The position numbers and the translations under genes were made by a program. Of a stretch of 64,000 nucleotides of DNA, positions 40,469 to 48,588 are shown in pieces. A model generated the notes under the pieces. The model saw nothing but the letters and a program-made list of their open reading frames with translations, was not told the DNA's origin and did no database searches. Each line of letters opens with the position of its first letter. Positions within the stretch are counted from its first letter, which is position 1. Source of the DNA: Chryseobacterium sp. 52 (lineage in GTDB: Bacteria; Bacteroidota; Bacteroidia; Flavobacteriales; Weeksellaceae); contig NZ_PEEX01000001.1 in assembly GCF_002754245.1 (NCBI RefSeq), forward strand, positions 1,530,001 through 1,594,000, given 5' to 3'.

Positions 40469-40960
40469 CTAGCATCCACATTCCCCGTAAACAGGTATTG
40501 TCTCTACGGTACCATCCGGTTTTTCAATCGTCAGTGTACCTTCAAATAATAAAGCTTCTTCCCTTTTTATTTTTTTACCTTTCACAGAGATCTTGTAGTT
40601 GTCGCTTTCAATTTCTTTCGTGAGCTCCTCATCAACTTCCATATCGCTTGATGAAATAAGGTTCATGGCTAATCTTTTGCCATCAAGTTTCATGTAGGCC
40701 GTTTTGCCTGCGTCGTCAGCATAGATGTATTTCTCTGCTTCGAAATCAGCCTTGTTTCTTGCAAAATAGCATGAACATTCTTTGATCTCTTTTGGAAAAG
40801 GAATGATGTCTACCTGTACTTTCCCTGAGCCAGCTTCTGTTTTTGCTGAATCTTTAACCAGGTTTAAAGAATCTTTAGAAGTTGAACTTTGAACTGTTTC
40901 TTTATCCTTTTTACATGCGGTCAAAAGAAACGCTGAAAAGAAAATGATTAAATATTTCAT
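40469..40960 (-). CDS. Lipoprotein, unknown function
   Basis: A 163-residue protein with lipobox FLLTAC followed by KKDKE. The mature protein has a low-complexity serine/lysine stretch, then a beta-rich domain with IIPFPKEIKECSCYFARNK and a C-terminal YGECGC; the pairs of cysteines could form disulfides. No family recognised. It starts 19 bases after the stop of the 40980 gene and is probably co-transcribed with it. Confidence 0.75.
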   Translation of the reverse strand: MKYLIIFFSAFLLTACKKDKETVQSSTSKDSLNLVKDSAKTEAGSGKVQVDIIPFPKEIKECSCYFARNKADFEAEKYIYADDAGKTAYMKLDGKRLAMNLISSSDMEVDEELTKEIESDNYKISVKGKKIKREEALLFEGTLTIEKPDGTVETIPVYGECGC

Positions 40961-40979
40961 TGTCTGCGGTTTTTATTTT

Positions 40980-41585
40980 TTAGCCTCTTGCTCTTTCCAG
41001 AAGAACCATCATCAGTAATGATAAGATCACTAAACTTTCGTCTTCGTCATCAATATCAACCATTCTGTCAAGCTGGAATCTTCTTCCGAAGAATGAAGGC
41101 ATTTTTTTAAGTTTAAAATATTCTTTTCCGTCAATACCTCTTACGGTATAAGCTGGATTAAGAAAATATCCGGTGAACATACCTATAAGTGGAATCTCAC
41201 TTACCATTCCGTCAAAGAATTTTGTCCATGCGTTATCTTCTGTGACAGTGAATTTTGACTGATCGTTTGAATCCAGGATGTCATAACTGGATTTCCAGAT
41301 AGAACGCATTCCTTTTCTTGCCAGTCTTCCGTAGTTTTTGTTGTCGGAAAGGTCATTTAAAGAATAAGAAGCATTAAAATCAATCCACTGATTGGCTTTG
41401 ATTCTGAAAAGCTCCTTAGATTTGCTTTCGTCATTGAAGACAATAACATCTTCCTTCAGTTTGAACATTTTCTGACGAACATAGGCAACATAGTTTCCAT
41501 TCTTGTCAGTAATATTGAAGTCACTCGCCAGAGTAGAGATTTTGAATTTGAAATCTAGAGGATAATTTAGATTTTTAAGTACCAT
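40980..41585 (-). CDS. LURP-one/scramblase-like protein
   Basis: A 201-residue protein without signal peptide. The pattern YPLDFKFKISTLASDFNITD, NYVAYVRQKMFKLKEDVIVF and FRIKANQWIDFNASYSLND matches the tubby-like fold of the LURP-one-related and phospholipid-scramblase families. A hydrophobic C-terminal stretch (SLVILSLLMMVLLERARG) could associate with the membrane. The function in bacteria is unknown. Promoter box TATCTTTG at 41614-41621. Confidence 0.8.
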   Translation of the reverse strand: MVLKNLNYPLDFKFKISTLASDFNITDKNGNYVAYVRQKMFKLKEDVIVFNDESKSKELFRIKANQWIDFNASYSLNDLSDNKNYGRLARKGMRSIWKSSYDILDSNDQSKFTVTEDNAWTKFFDGMVSEIPLIGMFTGYFLNPAYTVRGIDGKEYFKLKKMPSFFGRRFQLDRMVDIDDEDESLVILSLLMMVLLERARG

Positions 41586-41613
41586 TTAGTTTATTTTTTT
41601 CATATTAGAATCC

Positions 41614-41621
41614 CAAAGATA
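41614..41621 (-). promoter_or_regulatory. -7 box (TATCTTTG) for the 40980-41585 gene
   Basis: Exact minus-strand match to TAnnTTTG 28 bases before the ATG. A TTG lies 16 bp upstream (41640-41638), shorter than usual. Confidence 0.45.
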
Positions 41622-41629
41622 GAGGTTTT

Positions 41630-41850
41630 TTTAGAATCAAGAGCCAGGAGCCTGAAATCAGGATTTTAGATAATAGATATAGGGTTTTAGATTTAAGATA
41701 TAAGACATCAGACATCAGACATGAGACATGAGACATGAGACAAAAGTTAAGACTAAGACACTTATTTGAAATATCTCAAGATATACTGATCAATCTTTAA
41801 CTCCCTAACTTGAATCTCGCACCCCGAAACCCACGGCTTATATCACCTTC
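41630..41850. repeat. Degenerate intergenic repeat, third site, with a 7-bp tandem array
   Basis: Starts with GAATCAAGAGCCAGGAGCC, continues with TTTTAGAT-type words, and includes five tandem 7-mers at 41704-41738 (GACATCA twice, GACATGA three times). It ends with TTTGAAATAT, AATCTTTAACTCCC and CACCCCGAAACCCACGG. The parts match text at 25480-25550 and, reversed, 30640-30838. It fills the 297-base gap before recR; no gene was seen. Confidence 0.6.
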
Positions 41851-41869
41851 AATTCTCAACAATATTCCT

Positions 41870-41877
41870 TATTTTTG
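41870..41877 (+). promoter_or_regulatory. -7 box (TATTTTTG) directly before recR
   Basis: The sequence TATTTTTGTATCTATGG places 5 bases between the box and the recR ATG, the same layout as at 6237-6252. A leaderless or nearly leaderless transcript is predicted. No -33 TTG at standard spacing. Confidence 0.58.
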
Positions 41878-41882
41878 TATCT

Positions 41883-42494
41883 ATGGATTACCCTAGTAAA
41901 GTTTTGGCAAAAGCCGTAGACGAAATTTCTGGGCTGCCCGGAATCGGCAGGAAAACAGCTTTGAGATTAGCCTTACATTTGTTGAAACAGCCCAGTTCCA
42001 GAGCGGTGAGCCTTGGGAACTCATTAATCAACCTTGTTAATGAGATAAAATACTGCAAAGAATGTCATAATTTCTCTGATTTTGAGATTTGTGAGATTTG
42101 CAGTAACGAAAAAAGAAATAGTGAGCTGATCTGCATTGTTGAAGATGTACGTGATGTAATTGCCATTGAAAATACCGGAAAGTTTACCGGAAAATACTTG
42201 ATTTTAGGAGGTAAAATATCACCAATGGAAGGGGTAGGACCCAATCAACTGAATATTCCCAGTATTGAAAGAAAGGTGAATGAGGGAGGCGTGAAAGAAT
42301 TTATTTTCGCCTTAAGTGCCACAATGGAAGGAGATACTACCGCTTATTATATCTATAAAAAATTTAAAAATTTTAATGTTAATTTTTCAAGTATTGCCAG
42401 AGGAATCTCAGTAGGTGATGAGCTGGAATATGCAGATGAAGTATCTTTGGGAAGATCTATTATAAACAGATTGCCATACAACGAAAAGGATTAA
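41883..42494 (+). CDS. recR: Recombination mediator RecR
   Basis: A 203-residue protein with the helix-hairpin-helix GLPGIGRKTALRLALHLL, the zinc finger YCKECHNFSDFEICEIC (four cysteines), the Toprim segment CIVEDVRDVIAIE and a C-terminal SIARGISVGDELEYADEVSLG. RecR acts with RecO and RecF to load RecA on single-stranded gaps. The glycosyltransferase gene starts two bases after its stop. Confidence 0.96.
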   Translation: MDYPSKVLAKAVDEISGLPGIGRKTALRLALHLLKQPSSRAVSLGNSLINLVNEIKYCKECHNFSDFEICEICSNEKRNSELICIVEDVRDVIAIENTGKFTGKYLILGGKISPMEGVGPNQLNIPSIERKVNEGGVKEFIFALSATMEGDTTAYYIYKKFKNFNVNFSSIARGISVGDELEYADEVSLGRSIINRLPYNEKD

Positions 42495-42496
42495 AT

Positions 42497-43330
42497 ATGA
42501 AGCTGTCCATAATTATTGTTAATTATAATGTAACCAGGCTGTTGAGAAGCTGCCTTTTGTCTATCCAGAAATATACAGAAGGAGAAGACTATGAAGTAAT
42601 TGTTATAGATAATGCCTCTACGGATGCTTCCTGGGGAGATCTTATTCCGGAATTCCCTGCAGTCCATTTCATAGCTTCCGAACGGAATGAAGGTTTTGCT
42701 ATCGCCAATAACAAAGCTATACGGACAGCAACCGGAGAATATGTGCTGCTTTTAAATCCGGATACGGAGCTGGAAGGATATTATATGAAAGATCTTTTGG
42801 ATTTTGCTGATTCCAAGCCTGATTTTGGAGGCATGGGAATAAGGATGCATGATGCCGAAGGAAATTTTCTGCCTGAAAGCAAACGTTCTGTACCGGATAT
42901 GTTTAATTCTTTTGAAAAGTTATTTACAAATTTTAAAAGGAGTAATTCAAAATCCTATTACCGGAGTGATATTGAAGAAAATGCGGTAGCAGAAGTAGAT
43001 GTTGTGACCGGAGCATTTCTGTTGGTGAAAAAAGATATTTACGGAAAGATAGGAGGGCTGGATGAAGCTTATTTTATGTACGGAGAAGATATTGATCTGT
43101 GCTATACGTTGTTGAAAAACGGCTTTAAAAACTATTATTACGGGGCTGCTTCCCTTCTCCATCATAAAGGAGAAAGTACCATTAAAGACGAGGTGTATCT
43201 CGACAGGTTTTATGGCGCTATGCAGATCTTCATTGATAAATACTACAGGGAATCCAAGCCGCTGCAGTATTCATTTTTAAAAGCGGGGTTGAAACTCCGG
43301 CACAAAATTGAGAAGATTAAACTAAAATAA
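42497..43330 (+). CDS. Glycosyltransferase family 2
   Basis: A 277-residue GT-A enzyme: VNYNVTRLLRSCLLSIQKY at the N-terminus, IVIDNASTDAS (nucleotide site), ERNEGFAIANNKAI and LLLNPDTELE, the DxD-like metal site, then VVTGAFLLVKKD and YGEDIDLCY. It resembles the group that includes rhamnosyl- and galactosyl-transferases of cell-surface glycans. It is co-transcribed with recR by position (2-base gap), which looks accidental in function. Confidence 0.93.
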   Translation: MKLSIIIVNYNVTRLLRSCLLSIQKYTEGEDYEVIVIDNASTDASWGDLIPEFPAVHFIASERNEGFAIANNKAIRTATGEYVLLLNPDTELEGYYMKDLLDFADSKPDFGGMGIRMHDAEGNFLPESKRSVPDMFNSFEKLFTNFKRSNSKSYYRSDIEENAVAEVDVVTGAFLLVKKDIYGKIGGLDEAYFMYGEDIDLCYTLLKNGFKNYYYGAASLLHHKGESTIKDEVYLDRFYGAMQIFIDKYYRESKPLQYSFLKAGLKLRHKIEKIKLK

Positions 43331-43358
43331 AAAAGCAGTTCAAATTTGAACTGCTTTT
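43331..43358. terminator. Perfect 28-bp palindrome, bidirectional terminator
   Basis: AAAAGCAGTTCAAA at 43331-43344 is followed directly by its reverse complement at 43345-43358. It separates the convergent glycosyltransferase and secG genes and would form a stem with a short terminal loop. Confidence 0.85.
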
Positions 43359-43382
43359 GTTGTATATAAGATAGGTCTGTTA

Positions 43383-43745
43383 TTATTTAGCAGGAGCTGC
43401 AGGTACCTGAGCCGGAGTAGTTGTAGAAGCCGCTGGTGTAGACTGTTTAGCCGGAGCTGGTGCTTCTTTCTTGACTGGCTGTTGAGCCGGAGCTTTTGTT
43501 GTTGCTGTTGGCTTACCTGTGATCACAACGCTTATAAGGATAAGAACGATGATTACTGCGCCCAGAGTCCATGTTGCTTTTTCCATGAAATCATTGGTTC
43601 TCTGTACTCCAAACTGTGCAGGTGATGCACCTCCGAAAGTACTGGAAAGGCCTCCTCCTTTTGGATTTTGAGCCATAACGATGATTACCAATAAAATGCT
43701 GGCGATCATAACGAGAACCATCAATAGTATAAATATAGTATCCAT
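43383..43745 (-). CDS. secG: Preprotein translocase subunit SecG
   Basis: A 120-residue protein with two membrane helices (about 3-21 and 54-72). The connecting loop IVMAQNPKGGGLSSTFGGA is typical for SecG. After residue 75 it has a tail rich in Ala, Pro, Lys and Thr (KKEAPAPAKQ and similar) that is longer than in E. coli but common in Bacteroidota. It works with SecYE in the inner membrane. It has one of the clearest promoters in the window. Confidence 0.95.
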   Translation of the reverse strand: MDTIFILLMVLVMIASILLVIIVMAQNPKGGGLSSTFGGASPAQFGVQRTNDFMEKATWTLGAVIIVLILISVVITGKPTATTKAPAQQPVKKEAPAPAKQSTPAASTTTPAQVPAAPAK

Positions 43746-43770
43746 TAATTTTGATATCTTTTTGAATGGG

Positions 43771-43801
43771 CAAATTTAATCTTTTTTTACCGAATGACAA
43801 A
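43771..43801 (-). promoter_or_regulatory. secG promoter (-33 TTTG, 19 bp, -7 TAAATTTG)
   Basis: On the minus strand TTTG at 43801-43798 is followed by exactly 19 bases and TAAATTTG at 43778-43771. The predicted start is about 20 bases before the secG ATG. Both elements and spacing match the flavobacterial consensus. Confidence 0.75.
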
Positions 43802-43831
43802 GAAGATCGCGGTAAATGTTATTAAAAATAA

Positions 43832-43855
43832 AAACGGCAGCGTCTGCTGCCGTTT
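43832..43855 (-). terminator. Terminator of the M16 peptidase pair
   Basis: AAACGGCAGC at 43832-43841 and GCTGCCGTTT at 43846-43855 form a 10-bp stem with a 4-base loop, 22 bases past the stop at 43878. The minus-strand T-run is TTTATTTTTAATA. Confidence 0.85.
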
Positions 43856-43877
43856 ATTCTATAAAAAGAAGTAATTC

Positions 43878-45923
43878 TTATTTAAAATCGGTATCCTTAG
43901 CCTGATTGATGTCGTATGATTTTACATCCATCGTCATATCCATTCCCATTTGATTTACAGAGATGGTATATGGCATTTTTACCCCATTAACCTCTTTATA
44001 ATTAGAGAAAACGGTAGGAATCGTAATTTCCTGTCCCTGAGCTTTTGCTGTTTTAGTTTCTCCGGTTTTTAATCCTGTAGCTACACTGTAATAATACGTT
44101 GTGTTGTTACCTTTTACAGCATAAGAATCTTCACCTCCGATTTTTTCAATTCCTGCCACTTTGTAGTCTGCAGATTTTGCGAAACCTAGCTCTTCAAACA
44201 ATTCAGCATTTTTCTGCTTTTCGGCAATCTGTTCAGGTTTCATCTGAGCTTTTTGTCCCATTTGTTCAGAGTAGCCTTGCTTTCCGTCGAAAACCTGCTT
44301 TTGAACAACCTGTCCCATTGCTGTTACTGTTGTTGCTTCTTTCCCGCCCTGAGCTTTTGTGATCTTAAACTCGATAGCCTGCCCTTGCATAGACATAGAA
44401 GCATTCATGGTATACGAAGTGATTTTAGCCAGATTAGCTTTTCCTCCGATTGCAGTGATGTATTTGTCAGCAATAGAAGCTACTGTTACAGCATTGTCAA
44501 CTTTTTGTGTAGTTGGTTTTGCAACAGGATTAGCCTCTTTATCAAAATATTTTACAGCATATCCCAGTTTTTCCAATCCTTCAGAAATATCAGAAGCTTT
44601 ACCAGCGATGAAAATTCTGCTTTGGTTAGGTAGAATATTGGCTTTTACCGCATTGGAAATATCTGCAGCAGTTACTTTGTCAATTGACTTTAAATAATTG
44701 GTGTAGAAATCAGAAGGTAAGTCCTGCACTTTTTGATTTAAAGCAAATTTTGCAATTGTTTCCGGCTTCTCTAAAGACATAATGAAAGAACCTTTCAGTT
44801 TAGCCTTAGCATTTTCCAGTTCTTCAGGTTTTACGGTAGAAATAGCGGTAAGTTCATTCATAAATTCTTTAACCGCTTTATCCGTAACTTCATTTCTTAC
44901 GCTGGCATCAGCTGAAAAATCAGAAGAATATTTGTCAGCACTCATACTGGAATAAGCTCCGTAAGTGAATCCGTTTTTCTCACGAAGATTCATGAAAAGT
45001 CTCGCTTCACCACCACCGCCTAAGATGTAGTTAGCCATAGTAGCTGCGAAGTAGTTAGGATCCTTCATTTTAAGATTGTTCAGGTTGTTTACTGAAACTA
45101 CAGACTGTACAGCTGAAGGAACATCTACAACATTGATCTCTGTTTTAGCAACATTAGAAGCAGGCTCAAGCGCTACTACAGGCGTGTTGGCCTTTTTCCA
45201 TCCACTGAATGCTTTTTCAACCAATGATTTTACCTGGTCAAATTTCACATCTCCTACAATCACTAAATAAGCATTGTCCGGAGCGTAGTATTTTTTATAA
45301 ACGTTTTGTACGTCAGCTAACTGAATTTTATTGATAGATTCTACTGTTTCAAACTCACCTCTTGCTGTATTTTTACCATACATTAATGCATTGGAAACCT
45401 TTGAAGCAATAGCAGAAGCATTTTTCTCTCCAGATTTTAATCCTTCTAATGCCCTTTCTTTTGAATTCTGAATTTCTTCAGCAGAGAATTTAGGATTAAT
45501 GATTGCATCTGCCATCAGGGCTAATACTTCAGGGAAATATTTTGAAAGAGAGTTTGCGAAAGCACCATTGGAAGAGAAATTTAAACTTGCTCCCAGATAA
45601 TCTACTTTTTTGTTGAAATCCTCTTTAGTTAAATTAGTTGTTCCGTTTTCGAACTGTTCAGCCATGATAGAGCTTACTCCGGTTACTCCTCCTTCATTGA
45701 ATGGAGGTCTGTCCATAGAAAGTGTCGTATTTACTCTTGGTAATTTGTTATTTTCTACAACCATTACCGTAAGTCCGTTGCTCAGTTGAAAAGTTTTTGG
45801 TTTAGCAATGTTGATCGCAGGAGTAGGTCCCGGTTTCGGCATTGCGTTAAGATCAATTTTTTGCGCTGAAATCGTTCCTGCGAAAAAAAACGCTGCAGCT
45901 ATATATGTTAATTGCTTTTTCAT
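43878..45923 (-). CDS. M16 family peptidase-like protein, inactive partner
   Basis: A 681-residue secreted protein (signal MKKQLTYIAAAFFFAGTISAQ). It has the M16 halves (LSNGLTVMVVENNKLPRVNT, YLVIVGDVKFDQVKSLVE, YILGGGGEARLFMNLREKNG), but the zinc motif HxxEH is replaced by MAEQFENG, so the protein is probably not itself catalytic. The last ~200 residues (VDNAVTVASIADKYITAIGG onward) add a beta-rich domain. It probably forms a complex with the active partner encoded immediately upstream, like the alpha/beta pair of mitochondrial processing peptidase. Confidence 0.9.
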   Translation of the reverse strand: MKKQLTYIAAAFFFAGTISAQKIDLNAMPKPGPTPAINIAKPKTFQLSNGLTVMVVENNKLPRVNTTLSMDRPPFNEGGVTGVSSIMAEQFENGTTNLTKEDFNKKVDYLGASLNFSSNGAFANSLSKYFPEVLALMADAIINPKFSAEEIQNSKERALEGLKSGEKNASAIASKVSNALMYGKNTARGEFETVESINKIQLADVQNVYKKYYAPDNAYLVIVGDVKFDQVKSLVEKAFSGWKKANTPVVALEPASNVAKTEINVVDVPSAVQSVVSVNNLNNLKMKDPNYFAATMANYILGGGGEARLFMNLREKNGFTYGAYSSMSADKYSSDFSADASVRNEVTDKAVKEFMNELTAISTVKPEELENAKAKLKGSFIMSLEKPETIAKFALNQKVQDLPSDFYTNYLKSIDKVTAADISNAVKANILPNQSRIFIAGKASDISEGLEKLGYAVKYFDKEANPVAKPTTQKVDNAVTVASIADKYITAIGGKANLAKITSYTMNASMSMQGQAIEFKITKAQGGKEATTVTAMGQVVQKQVFDGKQGYSEQMGQKAQMKPEQIAEKQKNAELFEELGFAKSADYKVAGIEKIGGEDSYAVKGNNTTYYYSVATGLKTGETKTAKAQGQEITIPTVFSNYKEVNGVKMPYTISVNQMGMDMTMDVKSYDINQAKDTDFK

Positions 45924-45978
45924 TTGTAAAAATTTAATTTTTAATAATCATATTTTAAACCTAAAAGATTTTAAATGA

Positions 45979-47292
45979 TTACTTTTTTTCAGGAACGTAA
46001 TTAATGATTACCCTTTGATTAGAATTTAAATATTTTTTAGCTGCGTTCTGCAGATCCTGTCTTGTGATAGATCTGTAGATGTCTATTTCCTTATTGATCA
46101 AATTGGTATTACCCATCAATACGTGGTTGGTTGCCAGTGAAGCAGCAATTCCCTGAATACTTGAATTGGCATTTACAAACTGATTCTCATACTGGTTTTG
46201 CAGTTTTTGATAATCTTCTTCAGAAATCAGGTTGGTCTGAATTTTTTTGATTTCAGCATCAATATCAGACTGTAATGTCTGTTTTGTAGTCTGTCCCATT
46301 GGAATAGCAAAGAATGCGAAAATACTGTAATCTTCAAGACCCTGGTTGAAAGCCTGTACAGCAAGTGCTTTTTTATCCTGATCAACTAATTTTTTGTATA
46401 AAACTGAAGATTTACCATTGCTCAGATAAGAAGAAAGCATATCCAGTACGTAAGCGTCTTTCTCCTTATTAGCCGGAGTTCTGTAGGCAAAAATATAAGC
46501 AGGAAGCTGAATGTTCGGATCTGTAGCCGTTACTTCTTTTTCCTGAGTGATAGGAGCATCTTTCGGGAAATCTTTCGGATAAAGAGTTCCTTTTTGAATT
46601 CCTCCGTAATATTCCTGAATCCATTTTTTAGTCTGCTCAGGCTTGATATCTCCTGCAACCACTAAAGTAGCATTATTTGGAATGTAGTATTTTTTATAGA
46701 AAGCCTGGAACTCTTCAAGTTTTGCAGAATTAAGATCTTCCATAGAGCCTATTGTAGGCCAGTTATACGGGTGATTCGTAAATAAATTTTTCTGAATAGT
46801 CGGGAAAAGATTTCCATAAGGCTGGTTGTCCATTCTTAATCTTTTCTCCTCTTTTACAACCTCTCTCTGAGTATCTACTCCCACCTGGTTGATGACAGCA
46901 TGACGCATTCTTTCAGATTCCATCCAAAGTCCCAATTGTTCATTGTTAGAAGGGAATGTTTCGTAATAATACGTTCTGTCATTTGTTGTGTTGGCGTTAT
47001 TTTGTCCTCCGTTTGAAGAAACGATCTTGAACCATTCACCTCTTTTGATGTTAGGTGTTCCTTCAAATAAAAGGTGCTCAAAGAAGTGGGCAAAACCTGT
47101 CCTTCCCTTTACTTCATCCTTGGCACCAACATGGTACATGACACCTGTAGTGACTACCGGTGCAGAATTGTCCTGATGAAGAATTACGTGAAGGCCGTTT
47201 GGCAGGTCATACTCTTCGAATTTAATTTGCTGTGCATTCAGTACCATTCCGAAGAAAGATGCTGCTGCCACAGAAAGAAGTCGCTTTTTCAT
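45979..47292 (-). CDS. M16 family zinc peptidase, active subunit
   Basis: A 437-residue secreted protein. The ATG at 47292 gives a proper signal peptide (MKKRLLSVAAASFFGMVLNAQ); the longer reading to 47388 would run close to the divergent gene and lacks one. The inverted zinc motif HFFEH is at residues 69-73 (GFAHFFEHLLFEGTPN), with the third ligand in TQREVVKEEKRLR. The C-terminal half carries the RGEWFK/YANQ-type M16 second domain (YLSNGKSSVLYKKLVDQD). It starts 55 bases before its partner. Confidence 0.93.
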   Translation of the reverse strand: MKKRLLSVAAASFFGMVLNAQQIKFEEYDLPNGLHVILHQDNSAPVVTTGVMYHVGAKDEVKGRTGFAHFFEHLLFEGTPNIKRGEWFKIVSSNGGQNNANTTNDRTYYYETFPSNNEQLGLWMESERMRHAVINQVGVDTQREVVKEEKRLRMDNQPYGNLFPTIQKNLFTNHPYNWPTIGSMEDLNSAKLEEFQAFYKKYYIPNNATLVVAGDIKPEQTKKWIQEYYGGIQKGTLYPKDFPKDAPITQEKEVTATDPNIQLPAYIFAYRTPANKEKDAYVLDMLSSYLSNGKSSVLYKKLVDQDKKALAVQAFNQGLEDYSIFAFFAIPMGQTTKQTLQSDIDAEIKKIQTNLISEEDYQKLQNQYENQFVNANSSIQGIAASLATNHVLMGNTNLINKEIDIYRSITRQDLQNAAKKYLNSNQRVIINYVPEKK

Positions 47293-47389
47293 AAAGTAGA
47301 AATTGTTTTGGCATATTAGTAGGAAAAATATATAATTTGTTACACTTTTCATTGATTTTTGTTTATTTGTATAACCAATTAACTCCACT

Positions 47390-48472
47390 ATGAGAATTTA
47401 TTTTATACTGCTTTTTCTTTTCTCCTTTTTATGGATTCAGGCGCAGGAAACTATCGATAAGGACGGATTAAAAAAATGCAGAAAAGAATGGGATAAAAAG
47501 AAGTGTCTTTCAGATGAAGATGGGGATGGAATTCTTTTTTATCTGGATCAGTGTCCCAAAGAAAAAGGCTCTGTTGAAAATAACGGTTGTCCATGGCCTG
47601 ATGAAGACAAAGACGGTATCCTTGATAAGGAAGATAACTGTAGGGATTTGGCAGGACCCATTGAAAATAATGGCTGTCCTCTGCTTGATACAGATGGAGA
47701 TGGAATTTTTGATAAAGATGATGCCTGTCCTACGCAGCCAGGTATGGTTGAAAATCTTGGTTGTCCACTACGAAAAAGAGACTGTGGTAATTTATATGAA
47801 AGGGAAAAAGAACGTTATGAAAAGGATATTGAACAGCTTGAAAAAATGAATTTCAGCAGTCTTTTTGATGTCATCTGCGGAGATCCGGATTTTAAAAGAT
47901 TCTTTTTGCAGCCTAAAAAAGTTCTTTTTCTGAGAAAATCGACCATAGGTGGCGGGCCTGAATGTGGAAATGATGCTTACTATGACTGTAAACATTTTGA
48001 GAAACAAATAGGTTCGGAAGTTTTTAATAAGCTTTGGAGCGAAGGTAATTTTGCCAAGTTTAGAAAGAAAACAGGTAATGGAACTATTATTCCGGTATCG
48101 GTTTTCCATGGAGGAGGAGAGATTTTTTTTGGTTGGGAAAGTGATGAAAACAATTTTTTTGTCAATACAGGAAATATTCCTTTTTATAAAGGAAAAATAA
48201 CGGATAACGATAAGGAAAATAATTTTTATTACGTTTCACCTCAAAAGCCGGTTAAAAAATTATCTATGATCAGAAAAGATAATAAATTTGTTGATCTGCA
48301 GGAGGTGAGTTTTGGAATTTCTATGATGCCAAAATATGATATGGATTCACAATTAGGTTTTCTCATTATGCTTAGTTTCTCAGATCCTAAATCAGGATAC
48401 TTTTCACAACCGGCTAAATACTATCAATACAAAAAAGGAAAATGGACGGTTACGAAAAACTTTAATGATTAA
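47390..48472 (+). CDS. Thrombospondin type 3 repeat protein, secreted
   Basis: A 360-residue protein with a signal peptide (MRIYFILLFLFSFLWIQAQ). Residues 40-125 contain three calcium-binding thrombospondin type 3 units: DEDGDGILFYLDQCP, DEDKDGILDKEDNC and DTDGDGIFDKDDACP, each followed by ENNGCP or ENLGCP. The remaining 230 residues are unrecognised and beta-rich (GNGTIIPVSVFHGGGEIFFG). Such repeats usually act as rigid calcium-dependent linkers in outer-membrane proteins, but no OmpA domain follows here. The gene diverges from the M16 pair. Confidence 0.83.
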   Translation: MRIYFILLFLFSFLWIQAQETIDKDGLKKCRKEWDKKKCLSDEDGDGILFYLDQCPKEKGSVENNGCPWPDEDKDGILDKEDNCRDLAGPIENNGCPLLDTDGDGIFDKDDACPTQPGMVENLGCPLRKRDCGNLYEREKERYEKDIEQLEKMNFSSLFDVICGDPDFKRFFLQPKKVLFLRKSTIGGGPECGNDAYYDCKHFEKQIGSEVFNKLWSEGNFAKFRKKTGNGTIIPVSVFHGGGEIFFGWESDENNFFVNTGNIPFYKGKITDNDKENNFYYVSPQKPVKKLSMIRKDNKFVDLQEVSFGISMMPKYDMDSQLGFLIMLSFSDPKSGYFSQPAKYYQYKKGKWTVTKNFND

Positions 48473-48535
48473 ACCTGATCTGATTCTATAGAATAACATT
48501 CAATTTTTTTTACTTCTTATAAATTAAACTCATAA

Positions 48536-48566
48536 TTTGAATTGTCCTTTGAATATATTAATTTTG
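48536..48566 (+). promoter_or_regulatory. pcrA promoter (-33 TTTG, 19 bp, -7 TAATTTTG)
   Basis: TTTG at 48536-48539 is followed by exactly 19 bases and TAATTTTG at 48559-48566, giving a leader of about 16 nt before the ATG at 48589. Confidence 0.75.
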
Positions 48567-48588
48567 TGTTCCCAAAATTTTTTGCAGT

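Noticed and set aside
46988..47319. Plus-strand frames across the start of the M16 gene
   Set aside because: They are shadows of the conserved signal peptide and HxxEH region on the minus strand.
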